This document shows, piece by piece, positions 45,534 to 55,639 of a stretch of 64,000 bases of DNA. This DNA comes from Bog-756 sp963734435 (GTDB lineage Bacteria > Actinomycetota > Acidimicrobiia > Acidimicrobiales > RAAP-2). The translations under genes were made by a program, and so were the position numbers. The notes beneath the pieces are model-generated. The model worked only from the letters and a program-made list of their open reading frames with translations. It was not told the origin of the DNA and ran no database searches. How positions within the stretch are numbered: position 1 is the stretch's first letter; each line of letters starts with the position of its first letter. The DNA is taken from positions 1-64,000 of the forward strand of contig CAVTHA010000015.1 in the NCBI GenBank assembly GCA_963734435.1, read 5' to 3'.

Positions 45534-46679
45534 ATGAAGACGCACGCAGCGGTCCTGTGGGGCCGGGAGCAGGACTGGAAGATCGAGGAGATCGATCTCG
45601 ATCCGCCCCAGACGGCACGAGGTGCTGGTCAAGTGGGAGGCGGCCGGTCTGTGCCACTCCGACGAGCATCTCCGGTCGAGCGAGATGGGCTCGGAGGCGG
45701 GCACCGGCGCACCGCCGAGGGCGGGGCTCTTCCCCATGGTCGGCGGACACGAAGGGGGAGGGGTCGTGCTCGAGGTGGGCCCGGACGTCACCAGCCTCCA
45801 GCCCGGCGACCACGTGGCCGCCAGCTTCTTCCCCATCTGTGGTCGCTGCAAGATGTGCATCACCGGCCACTCCAACCTCTGCGACCTGGGTGCGGCCACC
45901 TTCGCGCCCGGTCAGATCTCCGACGGCACCATCCGGTACCACCTCGACGGCCAGCCCCTCAACGTGATGTCCAAGCTGGGCACCTTCGCCGAGCACGGCG
46001 TGTGCCACGAGGCGTCGTTGGTGACGGTCGATCCCGACCTGCCGCTGAGTGTGGTGGCCCTGGTGTCCTGCGGGGTGACGACCGGCTGGGGCTCGGCGGT
46101 GTACCGGGCCGAGGTCATGCCCGGCGACACCGTGGTGGTGGTCGGCGTCGGCGGCGTCGGCATCAACGCCGTGCAGGGGGCCAAGATGGTCGGGGCCCGG
46201 AACATCGTGGCCGTGGACCCGGTGGAGTTCAAGCAGAAGCGGCGCTCGACTTCGGCGCCACCCACACCGCGGCGTCCATGGACGAGGCCCTGCCCATGGT
46301 CACCGAGCTGACGCGCGGGCAGATGGCCGACGCGGTGATCATGGTGCCGGGCGTGATGTACGGGGACCTGATGGCCGGTGCGCTGTCCCTGACCGGCAAG
46401 GGCGGGACCTGTGTGGTCACCGGCGTGGCCCCCCAGTCGCAGCTCGAGGCCAGCGTGAACCTCTTCGACCTGGCCATGATGCAGAAGGAGATCAAGGGGG
46501 TGATCTTCGGTGCGGCCAACCCGCGCTTCGACATCCCCAACCTGCTGGCCCTGTACAAGTCGGGTCAGCTCAAGCTGGACGAGCTGATCACCAGGACCTA
46601 CCCGCTCGACCAGATCAACCAGGGCTATCAGGACATGCTCGACGGCGTGAACATCCGAGGCGTGGTCACCTTCGAGTGA
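45534..46679 (+). pseudogene. NDMA-type zinc alcohol dehydrogenase (MDR), two frameshifts
   Basis: Frames joined give MKTHAAVLWGREQDWKIEEI, then WEAAGLCHSDEHLRSSEMGS (a catalytic zinc Cys), MVGGHEGGGVVLEVGPDV, FFPICGRCKMCITGHSNLCD (structural zinc Cys), TVVVVGVGGVGINAVQGAKM (NAD site), and finally DFGATHTAASMDEALPMVT to the stop. It is an MDR alcohol dehydrogenase of about 380 residues with slips near 45620 and 46235. The longer loop and GMGSEAGTG-like region are typical of N,N-dimethyl-nitrosoaniline-dependent enzymes. The stop overlaps the next start (GTGA). Confidence 0.82.
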
Positions 46680-48242
46680 GCGCTCACCCGCGCTCGGTCC
46701 GCCGGTGGCACCTGACGGCCCTCCGGTCGTCTCCGACCGCCCAGGATCTGTTCGGTCCAGCCGGGACCCCCAGGGTCGTCGTGGTCGGTGCCGGGCTCGG
46801 CGGGATCGGTGCCGGCGTGAAGCTGAAGCAGGCCGGGATCGACACCTTCACGATCTACGAGTCGTCGCCTGGGGTCGGCGGCACCTGGTGGGACAACACC
46901 TATCCGGGTGCCGAGGTCGACGTGCACTCGAACCTGTACTGCTACTCGTTCAAGTCACTACGACTGGACCCGCACCCACGCCCGACAGCCCGAGCTGCAG
47001 ACGTACCTGGAGGAGACGGTCGACGAGTTCGGCCTCCGCCCGCACCTCCAGCTGGGCGTGACCGTCCAGTCGGCCACGTGGGACGACGACCGCCACGTCT
47101 GGACGGTCACCCTGGACACCGGCTCTGTCGACGAGTGCCACGTGGTCGTCAGCGCCGTCGGCTTCCTCAACGTCCCCCGGTATCCCGACTGGCCGGGGCT
47201 GGAGGAGTTCGCGGGGCCGAAGTTCCACACGTCACGGTGGGAGCATCAGCACGACCTGTCCGACAGGGTCGTGGCCGTGGTGGGGACGGGGTCGACGGCC
47301 ACCCAGGTCGTGCCGGCCATCCAGCCCATCGGTGGGCAAGCTCTATGTCTTCCAGCGGGAGCCCGGGTGGGTCATGCCCAAAGGGGAGCGGGACCTGACC
47401 GATGCCGAGCGCCACCGCTTGGCCAGGCCCTGGCGACGGGCGCTGGACCGCGCCGCCTTGCGGTGGACCCTCGAGAAGGGCCTCGTCGGGGCGGCCACGT
47501 TCCGCCCGGGGACCAAGCTGCACGCGAAAGCGGGAGCAGACCTGTCTCGACTACATCGCCCGGGAGTTCGCCGACCGTCCCGATCTTCAGAAGGCCGTCA
47601 CCCCGACCTATCCCTACCCCGGCAAGCGGCCGGTGATCGCCAGCACGCTTCTACCCCTGCCTGAAGGCGGACAACGTGGAGCTGGTTCCGCAGGCCGTGT
47701 CGCGGGTGACCACGTCGGGCATCGTCGACGCCGACGGGGTGGAGCGGGCGGTCGACGTGATCGTGATGGCCACCGGATTCCAGGCGGCGAACTACCTGGC
47801 CCGGATCGAGGTCACCGGGCGCCGGGGCGAGACCCTGCGGGAGCACTGGGCCGGCGAGCCCCGGGCCTATCTCGGCATCACGGTGCCAGGCTTCCCCAAC
47901 TTCTTCATGCTCTACGGTCCGGGTACCAACGGTGGTGAGCTGGTGTCCATGCTCGAGGCGCAGGCCGAGTACGCGGTCCGGGCCCTGAAGCGGATGCGGC
48001 GACGTCGGGTCAGCGCCGTCGAGGTCAGGCCGGTGTTCGAGGCCCTGTGGGTCGTATGGCTCCAGTCGCGGATGGAGGGGACCTCCTGGACGATGACCAA
48101 CAACTACTTCCGGTCGGCGACCGGCAAGATCGTCACCCAGTGGCCGTCGGGCAACATGGTCTACCGGGTGCTGACCAAGGTGTTGGGGGGCGTCTCCGAG
48201 GCCACCGCACGCCGGGAGATGCGGCCGTCGTGGGCCTCATGA
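46676..48242 (+). pseudogene. Baeyer-Villiger-type flavin monooxygenase, four frameshifts
   Basis: Segments in order: VVVVGAGLGGIGAGVKLKQA (FAD), SSPGVGGTWWDNTYPGAEVD, HYDWTRTHARQPELQTYLEE, PKFHTSRWEHQHDL preceded by FAG (the BVMO fingerprint FxGxxxHxxxW), VVAVVGTGSTATQVVPAI (NADPH), YVFQREPGWVMPK, CLDYIAREFADRPDL, MATGFQAANYL and LYGPGTNGGELVSMLEAQAE. Slips near 46955, 47335, 47537 and 47655 are single-base: one loss and three gains. It would insert oxygen next to a ketone, giving an ester or lactone. It overlaps the dehydrogenase gene. Confidence 0.82.
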
Positions 48243-48351
48243 ACACCCGTCGCCACCGAGTGCTCGACGTCACCGAGCGGCAGAGACCGACGGCCGTGCC
48301 GGTCACGCCCGGCGCGTCGCCGGTCCGTCCCAGCCCGCAGAGGAGCCCAGC

Positions 48352-49588
48352 ATGCCCATGAGCCTCGACATCGACCCACTCGACCTCGTCGACCCGACGC
48401 GGTTCGCCCTCCACGGCTATCCGCACGACGTCTGGACCCGGTTGCGGGCCGAGGCCCCCGTGGCCTACATCGAGCCGCCGGGCTACCCGCCCTTCTGGGC
48501 GGTGACCAAGCACGCCGACGTCCAGCACGCGGCCACCCAGCCCCAGCTGTTCTCGAGCGCGCAGGGGATCACGTTGGACATGGACCTCAGCGGCATCGAG
48601 AAGCCGGCGGAGATGATCGTCTACCTCGACCCTCCCCAGCACGGTCCTATGCGGCAGGTGGCCAACAAGAAGTTCCTGCGCAGTGCGGTCCGGGCCCGGA
48701 GCGAGGAGATCGAGCGGATCGCCGCCGACATCGTCGACCAGGCGTCGACCGGTGGCGAGATCGGGGAGTGCGACTTCGTCGACACATTCGCCGCACCGTA
48801 TCCGGTGGCCGTGATCTCCTGGGTTCTGGGCGTGCCGCAGGCCGACTGGGAGCACCACTTTCGCTGGACCAACGAGATCATCGGCAAGGACGATCCCGAG
48901 TACCGGCTACCCGGGCGAGAGCCCCGAGCAGACCTCGATGCGGGCCCGGGGCGAGCTGCACCGCTATTTCAAGCAGATGGTGGCGCAGCGCCGCGAGGAC
49001 CCGCAGGACGACCTGGTCACCCAACTGGTCCAGAGCGAGGTCAACGGCGTGCCGTTGACCCAGAAGCAACTCGTCACCTACTGCGAGCTCCTGGTCGAGG
49101 CGGGCAACCAGACGACTCGTGACGCCATCGCCGGCGGCATGCAGGCTTTCTGCGAGTTCCCCGACCAGTGGAAGAAGCTGCAGGCCCATCCCGAGCTCCT
49201 GCCCGACGCGGTCGAGGAGATCCTTCGCTGGGTCACGCCGATCAGCTACTTCTCGCGCACCGCCACCGAGGACTGCGAGCTGCGCGGGGAGCAGATCCAC
49301 GCCGGTGACAAGGTGGCGCTGTACTGGGCGTCGGCCAACCGGGACGAGGAGGTGTTCGAGGATCCCTTCGAGTTCCGCATCGACCGTCGACCGAACCAGC
49401 CCGTGGTCTTCGGCTTCGGCCCGCATCTGTGCATGGGTGCACACGTGGCCCGGGCCGAGCTGATGGCCATGTTCGGCCTCCTCATCGACCGCATGGAGTG
49501 GTTCGAGCAGTCGGGACCGGTGGAGCGACTCAACTCGTCGGTCAACGGAGCCATCAAGCATCTACCCATCCGGTACCGCCTGATCTAG
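48352..49588 (+). pseudogene. Cytochrome P450, one frameshift
   Basis: The first frame has the N-terminal half (PLDLVDPTRFALHGYPHDVW, PPFWAVTKHADVQHAATQPQ, VYLDPPQHGPMRQVANKKFL). A slip near 48915 moves to the second half: LVEAGNQTTRDAIAGGMQAF (I-helix), EEILRWVTPISYFSRTATED (ExxR) and VFGFGPHLCMGAHVARAELM (heme Cys). One indel separates it from a normal P450 of about 412 residues. It sits between the BVMO and amidohydrolase genes and reads the same way. Confidence 0.85.
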
Positions 49589-49668
49589 CGGGCGATGCCT
49601 AAGTGGGCGGCACGGGCGCGCCGACAGCCCAACCCTCGATCGGACACTTAACAGGAAGGAGCAACGAG

Positions 49669-50775
49669 ATGGACGAGACGAGCATCTACTCCTGCGACGA
49701 TCACCTCGACCTGCGCGCGGTTCCGCCGGAACTGTGGCAGTCCCGGCTGCCCAAGGATCTGGTCGAGCGGGGCCCACGGGTGGTGACGGGCGACGGTGAT
49801 TCCATGTGGGTCTGCAACGACCGTGTCCTGGGCCGCAGCGGACTGCCCCATGGAGACAAGCTGCAGGCCCTCAGCGCCGTGAGCCGGGCCGGCCTCGAGG
49901 ACGACGGCTTTCGGGTCAGCAACCCGAAGCTGCGGCTGGAGGACATGGACCTCGACGGGGTGTGGGCCTCGGTCATCTACGGTCCCATCCCGCTGACCCT
50001 CTCGATCCCCGAGCCGGACCTCCAGACCGCCTGTTACGCGGCATGGAACGACTGGGCGATCGAGGAGTTCAACGCTTTCGCTCCCGATCGACTGTGCGCC
50101 CTGCCGTTCCTGCCCAGCCACTCGCCGGAGGCGGCGGTGGTCGAGCTCGAACGGGCTGCCGAGATGGGCCACCGGGGGGCGATCATCGACGTGTTCGACT
50201 TCGACGCCGGGGATCCGGCCTGGGATCGCCTGTGGTCGGCCGCCGAGCAGACCGGACTGCCGCTCAGCTTCCACATCAAGGAAGGCGCGTCAGCGAGGCT
50301 GAGCTACCAGGTGGGCAAGTGGCAGTCGGCGGCGTTTGCCACCCTGCTTCCCCTGCAGCTCGACGAGGCGCTGGCCATCATGGTCTTCTCCGGGGCCCTC
50401 GAACGGCACCCGGGCCTCACGCTGGTCCTGGCCGAGGCGGGTGTGGGCTGGCTGCCGTACTTCCTCACCCGGATGGACATGGAGTGGGAGAACCTCCGGG
50501 ACGAGATCGACTACGCCCCGAGCGTGGCGCCGAGCGAGCTGTTCAAGAGACAGGTCATCGCCACCTTCGAAGAGGAGGCGCTGGCCTACCAGTACATTCC
50601 GCACCTCGGGGCCGACTCGTGCATGTGGGCAGCGGACTTCCCCCACACCGACAGCACCTTCCCAGAGTCGCAACGCTCGATCCGAGAGACACTGGGTGTG
50701 CTCCCCGACGAGGACCGTCGCAAGATCACCGCTCTCAATTGCGCCAAGCTGTACGGCTTCGAGTATGTCGCTTGA
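49669..50775 (+). CDS. Amidohydrolase 2 (ACMSD-type), intact
   Basis: The 368-residue protein (ATG 49669 with AGGAAGGAG) opens with SIYSCDDHLDLRAVPPEL, the family start. Core features are SFHIKEGASARLSYQVGK (metal His region), FSGALERHPGLTLVLAEAGV and MWAADFPHTDSTFPESQRS with the conserved Asp. It is the fourth family member in the window. The next gene starts inside its last codons (ATG 50765), indicating coupling. It probably hydrolyses or decarboxylates an oxidised intermediate from the monooxygenases upstream. Confidence 0.87.
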   Translation: MDETSIYSCDDHLDLRAVPPELWQSRLPKDLVERGPRVVTGDGDSMWVCNDRVLGRSGLPHGDKLQALSAVSRAGLEDDGFRVSNPKLRLEDMDLDGVWASVIYGPIPLTLSIPEPDLQTACYAAWNDWAIEEFNAFAPDRLCALPFLPSHSPEAAVVELERAAEMGHRGAIIDVFDFDAGDPAWDRLWSAAEQTGLPLSFHIKEGASARLSYQVGKWQSAAFATLLPLQLDEALAIMVFSGALERHPGLTLVLAEAGVGWLPYFLTRMDMEWENLRDEIDYAPSVAPSELFKRQVIATFEEEALAYQYIPHLGADSCMWAADFPHTDSTFPESQRSIRETLGVLPDEDRRKITALNCAKLYGFEYVA

Positions 50776-51214
50776 GAAGGCGGGCCTCACCCAAGGCGGA
50801 GCTGTGCTCGGCTTCGATCATGTCGCTCTGCCGATGATGAACACCGAGGCCATGATCACCTTCTACCGCTCACTCGGCCTGCCGGTGGCCGAGAGCCGGT
50901 ACCTCGTGCAGGTCTATCTCGGCGACCAGATGATCAACTTCCATCGGCCCGAGGTATGGCAGGGGGACGTGTCGCTTCGGGCGGCGGCGGCTTCACCCCC
51001 GTGCGGCGATCTGTGTTCGGTCTGGGAGGGCTCCCACGAGTCGTTGACGGAACTGCTGGGGCGGCCCGAGGTGGAGATCATCGAGGGCCCGGTCGAGCGG
51101 GAGGGAGGGCGCCGGGTGGTCGCCTCGAGCGTCTATGTCCGCGACCCGGACGGCAACCTCATCGAGTTCATCACCTACCCGGAAGATGCGAAGGAGTATG
51201 TCTATGGCAGCTGA
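50765..51214 (+). CDS. VOC-family protein
   Basis: The 149-residue protein is a single VOC unit: AVLGFDHVALPMMNTEAMIT (His near the start), FYRSLGLPVAESRYLVQVYL, and the C-terminal VYVRDPDGNLIEFITYPED with the Glu ligand. The start lies inside the amidohydrolase end and its stop overlaps the next start, so three genes are translated as a coupled unit. A ring-cleavage, isomerase or binding role is possible. Confidence 0.85.
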   Translation: MSLEKAGLTQGGAVLGFDHVALPMMNTEAMITFYRSLGLPVAESRYLVQVYLGDQMINFHRPEVWQGDVSLRAAAASPPCGDLCSVWEGSHESLTELLGRPEVEIIEGPVEREGGRRVVASSVYVRDPDGNLIEFITYPEDAKEYVYGS

Positions 51215-52859
51215 CCTGGTAATTCGCGGAGGCACGATCTTTGATGGGAGCGGTGATGCCGGCCGTGTGGCCGACGTGGCCATCACCGGGGGCTTGATCG
51301 CGGAGATCGGCCCCAAGCTCGACGGCGAGGTCGAACTGGATGCCTCCGGATGCGTTGTCGCCCCGGGCTTCATCGACATCCACACTCACTTCGACGCCCA
51401 GGTGTTCTGGGACCGCGAGCTCAAGCCGTCGTCTTATCACGGGGTCACCACGGTGGTGGCCGGCAACTGCGGCTTCTCGATCGCTCCGTGCCGCCCCGAG
51501 CATCACGATGTGATCGTGCACACGCTCGAAAACGTGGAGGGGATGGATGCGGACTCGCTCTCGGCCGGCATTGCTTGGGAGTTCGAGACATTCCCGGACT
51601 ACCTCGACCTGGTGCGCCGGCGCGGGACGGCCCTCAACTTCACCGCCTATATCGGGCACACCGCCCTGAGGCTCTACGTCATGGGGGACGCCGCCTACGA
51701 GCGTGCCGCCACCCCCGAGGAGATCAGGCGGATGTGCCAGCTGGTCGATGAGGCGATGCAGGTGGGGGCGGCGGGGCTGTCCACCAGCTTCTCGTTCGCC
51801 CATCGGGGCGTCGACGGCAAGCCGGTGCCGAGCCGGTTCGCCGAGATGGACGAGGTCGAGGCGCTGTTCATGGCGGTGGGGAAGGCCGGCAAGGGCGTGG
51901 TGCTCACCACCCCGGGATGGCAGTGCGAGTACCCGGACGTCTTCACCTGGCAACCCCGGGTCGGCCGGCCGTTCACCTGCCCGCTGTTCGCCCTGTCCAG
52001 CGGGAAGCACCGCGCCGTCGTCCAACTGCACGAGGAGGCCCTGGCCCGCGGGGTGAACGTCTGGCCACAGGTCACGCCGCGTCCGCTGACCATGCAGTTC
52101 ACCCTGGCTGACGCCTACAACCTCAATGTCGGCGAGGTCTTCGGCGAGCTCATCAATGTCAGTCCCGAGGTGCGGAAGGCGGCCTTCCGCGACCAGGAGT
52201 GGCGCACACGGGCCTACGAGGACTTGGAGAGCAGCGAGACCGGCATGAAACCACGGTGGGAGACGTTCGAGGTATCGGAGTCGGAGCGGTTCCCCGAGCT
52301 GTTGGGACGCAGGGTCACCGACATCGCCCGTGAACGGAACGCCAGTCCGCTGGACGTCATGTGCCAGCTGGCCTTGTCCGAGGACCTCGCCACTCGCTTT
52401 CGGGCCTACATCGCCAATGATGACGTGGCCGAGGTGGGGAGCCTGCTCACCGAAGACCACGTGGTGCTGGGCCTCACCGATGCCGGGGCCCACGTGGACC
52501 AGCTGTGCGATGCGCCGAGCCCCACCGACCTCCTGGGCATCTGGGTCCGTGAGCGGGAGATCATGCCTCTCGAACGGGCCATCCGGAAGCTGGCCGGCGA
52601 GCCCGCCGATATGTTCGGGTTCGAAGGCCGAGGCTACCTGCGTCCCGGCTACGCCGCCGATGTCACCGTCTTCGACCCGACGACGGTGGCGCCAGGCCCG
52701 CAGCGCCGCCTACGTGATCTGCCGGCCAACGGTGAGCGTCTGACCAACGAGGAGCCGACGGGCATGCGACACGTCATGGTCAACGGCACGCTGATCCGAA
52801 GCGACGAGCGTCAGCTCGACCTGGCGGAGCTCCCTGGGATCCGTCCCACGCTCGTCTGA
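51204..52859 (+). CDS. D-aminoacylase-like amidohydrolase (amidohydrolase 3)
   Basis: The 551-residue protein begins DLVIRGGTIFDGSGDAGRVA and carries GCVVAPGFIDIHTHFDAQVF with the HTH metal motif, VTTVVAGNCGFSIAP (the Cys position of D-aminoacylases), YIGHTALR, GLTDAGAHVDQLCDAPS, and the C-terminal RGYLRPGYAADVTVFDP that closes the small beta domain. Members cut N-acyl-D-amino acids, but many are unassigned. It follows the VOC gene in the same operon; an amide-conjugated intermediate is conceivable. Confidence 0.85.
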   Translation: MAADLVIRGGTIFDGSGDAGRVADVAITGGLIAEIGPKLDGEVELDASGCVVAPGFIDIHTHFDAQVFWDRELKPSSYHGVTTVVAGNCGFSIAPCRPEHHDVIVHTLENVEGMDADSLSAGIAWEFETFPDYLDLVRRRGTALNFTAYIGHTALRLYVMGDAAYERAATPEEIRRMCQLVDEAMQVGAAGLSTSFSFAHRGVDGKPVPSRFAEMDEVEALFMAVGKAGKGVVLTTPGWQCEYPDVFTWQPRVGRPFTCPLFALSSGKHRAVVQLHEEALARGVNVWPQVTPRPLTMQFTLADAYNLNVGEVFGELINVSPEVRKAAFRDQEWRTRAYEDLESSETGMKPRWETFEVSESERFPELLGRRVTDIARERNASPLDVMCQLALSEDLATRFRAYIANDDVAEVGSLLTEDHVVLGLTDAGAHVDQLCDAPSPTDLLGIWVREREIMPLERAIRKLAGEPADMFGFEGRGYLRPGYAADVTVFDPTTVAPGPQRRLRDLPANGERLTNEEPTGMRHVMVNGTLIRSDERQLDLAELPGIRPTLV

Positions 52860-53168
52860 CAGGAGCAGGCCAGTTCTGACGGCAGCACGGCCAGCATTCG
52901 CAGCTTCCTGCGGCCATAGCCCCCTGGAAGGGATCCCGCGGCACCCGAGCTGACTGTCAGTGCAGACCACCACCGGCGAGGAGGCAGCGACCGAGGTGAA
53001 GGCGTTGCCGGAGGTCGGAGCAACCCGGTCCTGGTTCCGATCTTCCTGTGCCGTTCCGACCTCGATCCATCGCTGACTGGCGACGTCGAGGAACTGCGCC
53101 TGACCGGCTCCTCTCTCGTCCGTAGTATTCCTCACGGTCGTGGGACAAGACCGACCGAGGGAGGAGCG
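52860..53168. other. Intergenic stretch, no gene found
   Basis: About 309 bases with no ORF of family resemblance. A promoter for the NTF2-like gene is presumably included; GGGAGGAG immediately before 53169 is its ribosome site. Confidence 0.5.
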
Positions 53169-53582
53169 ATGTCTGACGCCAACGAGATCACGGCGCTGGT
53201 GCTCTCCTACGCTCGCCTGCTCGACATGGGTGATGTGGACGCCGTGGCTGCCCTCTTCGAGCACTCGACCTGGCGGTCGTTGCCCCACGGTTCCGTTCTA
53301 CGCGGCAGGGCGGAAGTGAGGCGGGTCTACGAGAACCTGCTGGACCAGGTCGGCACTCACCCTACGAAACATCTCATCTCCAACCTGAACATCGACGTGG
53401 AGCGGGATGCCGCCACCGCCTCCTCCCACTGCTACTGGACCGTTCTGGAGAACCCGACCGCTGGGTGCATCGTCATCACTTTGTCGGGTCAGTACGCGGA
53501 CTCCTTCGAAAAGGTCGACGACAGCTGGCGATTCACTGACCGGTTGGTCACGGTCGACCTGACCGGCGGCCCGTCGAGTTAG
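53169..53582 (+). CDS. NTF2-like (SnoaL) protein
   Basis: The 137-residue protein matches the SnoaL/NTF2-like fold: N-terminal helices EITALVLSYARLLDMGDVDA, VAALFEHSTWR, RGRAEVRRVYENLLDQVG, and the sheet strands TKHLISNLNIDVERDAATAS, SHCYWTVLENP, SFEKVDDSWRFTDRLV. The GDVDAVAALF opening is typical of members associated with steroid or polyketide isomerases. No catalytic residue can be assigned. It lies after the amidohydrolase operon on the same strand. Confidence 0.82.
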   Translation: MSDANEITALVLSYARLLDMGDVDAVAALFEHSTWRSLPHGSVLRGRAEVRRVYENLLDQVGTHPTKHLISNLNIDVERDAATASSHCYWTVLENPTAGCIVITLSGQYADSFEKVDDSWRFTDRLVTVDLTGGPSS

Positions 53583-53890
53583 GGTCTCCGCCGGCCTCAG
53601 CTCCGGACCGGCGCCATCTCTCAGGTCGATCCGAGCGTGACGTCTTTCGATGCAAGCGTCGGGTCCGGAGAGTGGTGGCAACCCCGCTCTGGATCCGACC
53701 CATCCTTGCGCCAATGCCCCCGAGCTCCGGGCCCGGCTTCGTTCGCAGTGGGGCGGATACGTACCGGTCCTGTAGCCCCTTGGAAGTTCATAGTCCTCAC
53801 CCCGGCAGAACGTCGTAGCCTTGAACACGACCACTTCAGGGAGGAGGGGCTCTGCGTACATCTCCAGGCCGTCAGCCACATCGGTCGGCC
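53583..53890. other. Intergenic stretch, no gene found
   Basis: About 308 bases between two plus-strand genes. No family match, hairpin or repeat stands out. Confidence 0.45.
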
Positions 53891-54334
53891 ATGCTTGCCC
53901 TCGTCATCCTGCTTGTCACCGCGGGTTTCTCGGTCGGGTTCGGGCAGGCGGCGGGTGCCGTCACCGCTGACCACTGGGTAGCTGGCACGTATCAGGCGTT
54001 CGCTCCGGGTATCGGCTCGGGTCCAATGGCGCTCATCCTGAACGCCAACCACACAGCCGTCTTTGTCGGCGGGAGCACGGGAACCTGGTTGGGAGGTAAG
54101 CATCTGGTGGGGATCAACACGTCGGCACCACTACCCGATCTGATCTGTGTAGGCGCCGGACAGCCTCCGGGTTGCAGTGCGAATGAAGTCTTCAATGGGC
54201 CGAAGACGCCGGCAGGCATTGCCAGCCAGTCCGCTCCGGGTAGTGCGGCCGTCTTCCTCGTGGGTGCCTTCGGGAGCTTCGAGATCTTGTCGTCTCCGTT
54301 CTGGGCTGTGCGCACCGGCGGAGTCCGAGGTTGA
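53891..54334 (+). CDS. Small secreted protein of unknown function
   Basis: The 147-residue protein starts with a signal peptide (LALVILLVTAGFSVGFGQAA, then AGA). The mature part is Gly- and Ala-rich with two Cys residues (DLICVGAGQPPGCSANEV) that could form a disulfide and strands such as AVFLVGAFGSFEILSSPFW. I recognise no family. No extended homology to neighbours is seen. Confidence 0.55.
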   Translation: MLALVILLVTAGFSVGFGQAAGAVTADHWVAGTYQAFAPGIGSGPMALILNANHTAVFVGGSTGTWLGGKHLVGINTSAPLPDLICVGAGQPPGCSANEVFNGPKTPAGIASQSAPGSAAVFLVGAFGSFEILSSPFWAVRTGGVRG

Positions 54335-54912
54335 GCGCCGCGCCGCCTGCTGATTTCTCCTCGGCGATACCGTCGGCCCAGGCCCACTACGCCGAAGCCT
54401 TCTGCGTCCTCCTTGGCCGGTGCTTCCGCTTCGTCCACTCAGCCGTCGGCCACGCTGTCCACTGCCGAGAGCCCGGTGACTGCCGGGGCAGGTTCAAGGA
54501 GCCGGCCGCCAAGTGGGGCATCGGGTCGAGGCGAGGACATCAGCAGGGCGATCAAATTCCAAACGGCCCCGATCCCGGGAGCAGTGATAGGCCCCGTTCA
54601 GAACGGGATATATGGACTCCATTCGGCCCAAGCCCCCGTGCCCCGCCCCCGAAGGGGCCAGGGTGCCGGACCCGGAGCTCAGGCGGCGGACCTTCGCTCA
54701 ACGGACTCAGCAACTCGAGGGTAGTCGCTATATGCCGCGGCTCAATCGGACGCACTGTCCGTTCTGACTTGGGACACACGCGGCGGATAGAGACTAGGTC
54801 GGCTTCGTTCACGGCCTTGACTGACCTCACACGCAGGCGCAGCATTGGACAAGAGCCATGAGGAGCTGCCCAGATCCGTAGACGATCATCGATAGCCCAG
54901 GAGGGGACTGCT
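54335..54912. other. Intergenic stretch, no gene found
   Basis: About 580 bases. A long open frame runs through it, but the product is Arg- and Pro-rich with no fold pattern and shows none of the third-position bias of the real genes here. GGAGGGG ahead of 54913 is the next gene's ribosome site. Confidence 0.5.
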
Positions 54913-55470
54913 ATGACGCGTGGACAACTGACTGGGAGCGGAATGCGGGGAGCTCAAAGCTGGCGGGGTGTTGCCCGGCGTAGGGTCCTCTGTCTGAGTG
55001 GTCTAGGTGCTGTCGTGCTTTTGGCGGCGGCCTGTAGCTCAAGCGGCACTACTACCTCGTCTACCCCGCCGACCTCGACCTCGTCCGGGTCCGCCGGAAC
55101 CGCTGCGGTCGTGAAGGTGGTAACTGTCCCCACGTACGGTGCCATCCTGACCGACAGCAACGGAAAGCCCCTTTACACTCTCAGCGGCAGCTGCACGGGT
55201 AGCTGCGCTTCGGCATGGCCGGCTCTTACTGTCCCCGCCAGCACGAAGCCGACCGGGGGCACTGGCGTGACTGGAACCCTCCGCGCAGTGAAGCAAGCGG
55301 ATGGCTCCTACCAGGTGACGTACAACGGTTCACCCCTCTACACGTTCGTGCAAGACTCGTCTGATCACGTCACCGGGCAGGGCGTGGCTGGGTTCTCCGT
55401 TGTGAAGGTGTCAGGTTCCTCAACTCCGACTAGATCGACCACGAGCACCACAAGCAGCAGCGGGTACTAG
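54913..55470 (+). CDS. Lipoprotein with secreted-repeat (COG4315/Lipoprotein_15) domains
   Basis: The 185-residue protein has a lipoprotein signal (LSGLGAVVLLAAACSS, lipobox Cys near residue 43), then a Ser/Thr/Gly linker. Two repeats of the Lipoprotein_15 type follow: YGAILTDSNGKPLYTLSGSC and VTYNGSPLYTFVQDSSDHVT, with the YxFxxD-like motif. It is anchored on the outside of the cell membrane; the function of this widespread family is unknown. The tail is again Ser/Thr-rich. Confidence 0.82.
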   Translation: MTRGQLTGSGMRGAQSWRGVARRRVLCLSGLGAVVLLAAACSSSGTTTSSTPPTSTSSGSAGTAAVVKVVTVPTYGAILTDSNGKPLYTLSGSCTGSCASAWPALTVPASTKPTGGTGVTGTLRAVKQADGSYQVTYNGSPLYTFVQDSSDHVTGQGVAGFSVVKVSGSSTPTRSTTSTTSSSGY

Positions 55471-55639
55471 CCCAGGCACACTTGGCCACAGGGAACGGCA
55501 AGCATCGATATGTTCAGGCGCTATGAGAGCGCCGACCCCTTCATCTAGACCGAGCTGGTGCCGTGGGTGCCAAAACGTCATCCGTACCCATTGACCTGGT
55601 CTTTCCGTGTCTTTGATCTTGGCGACGAAGCTGGAGCGC

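Noticed and set aside
54331..54861. A 176-codon frame starting at the end of the small secreted protein gene
   Set aside because: Composition is Arg/Pro/Ser-rich without secondary-structure pattern, and codon bias does not match the real genes.
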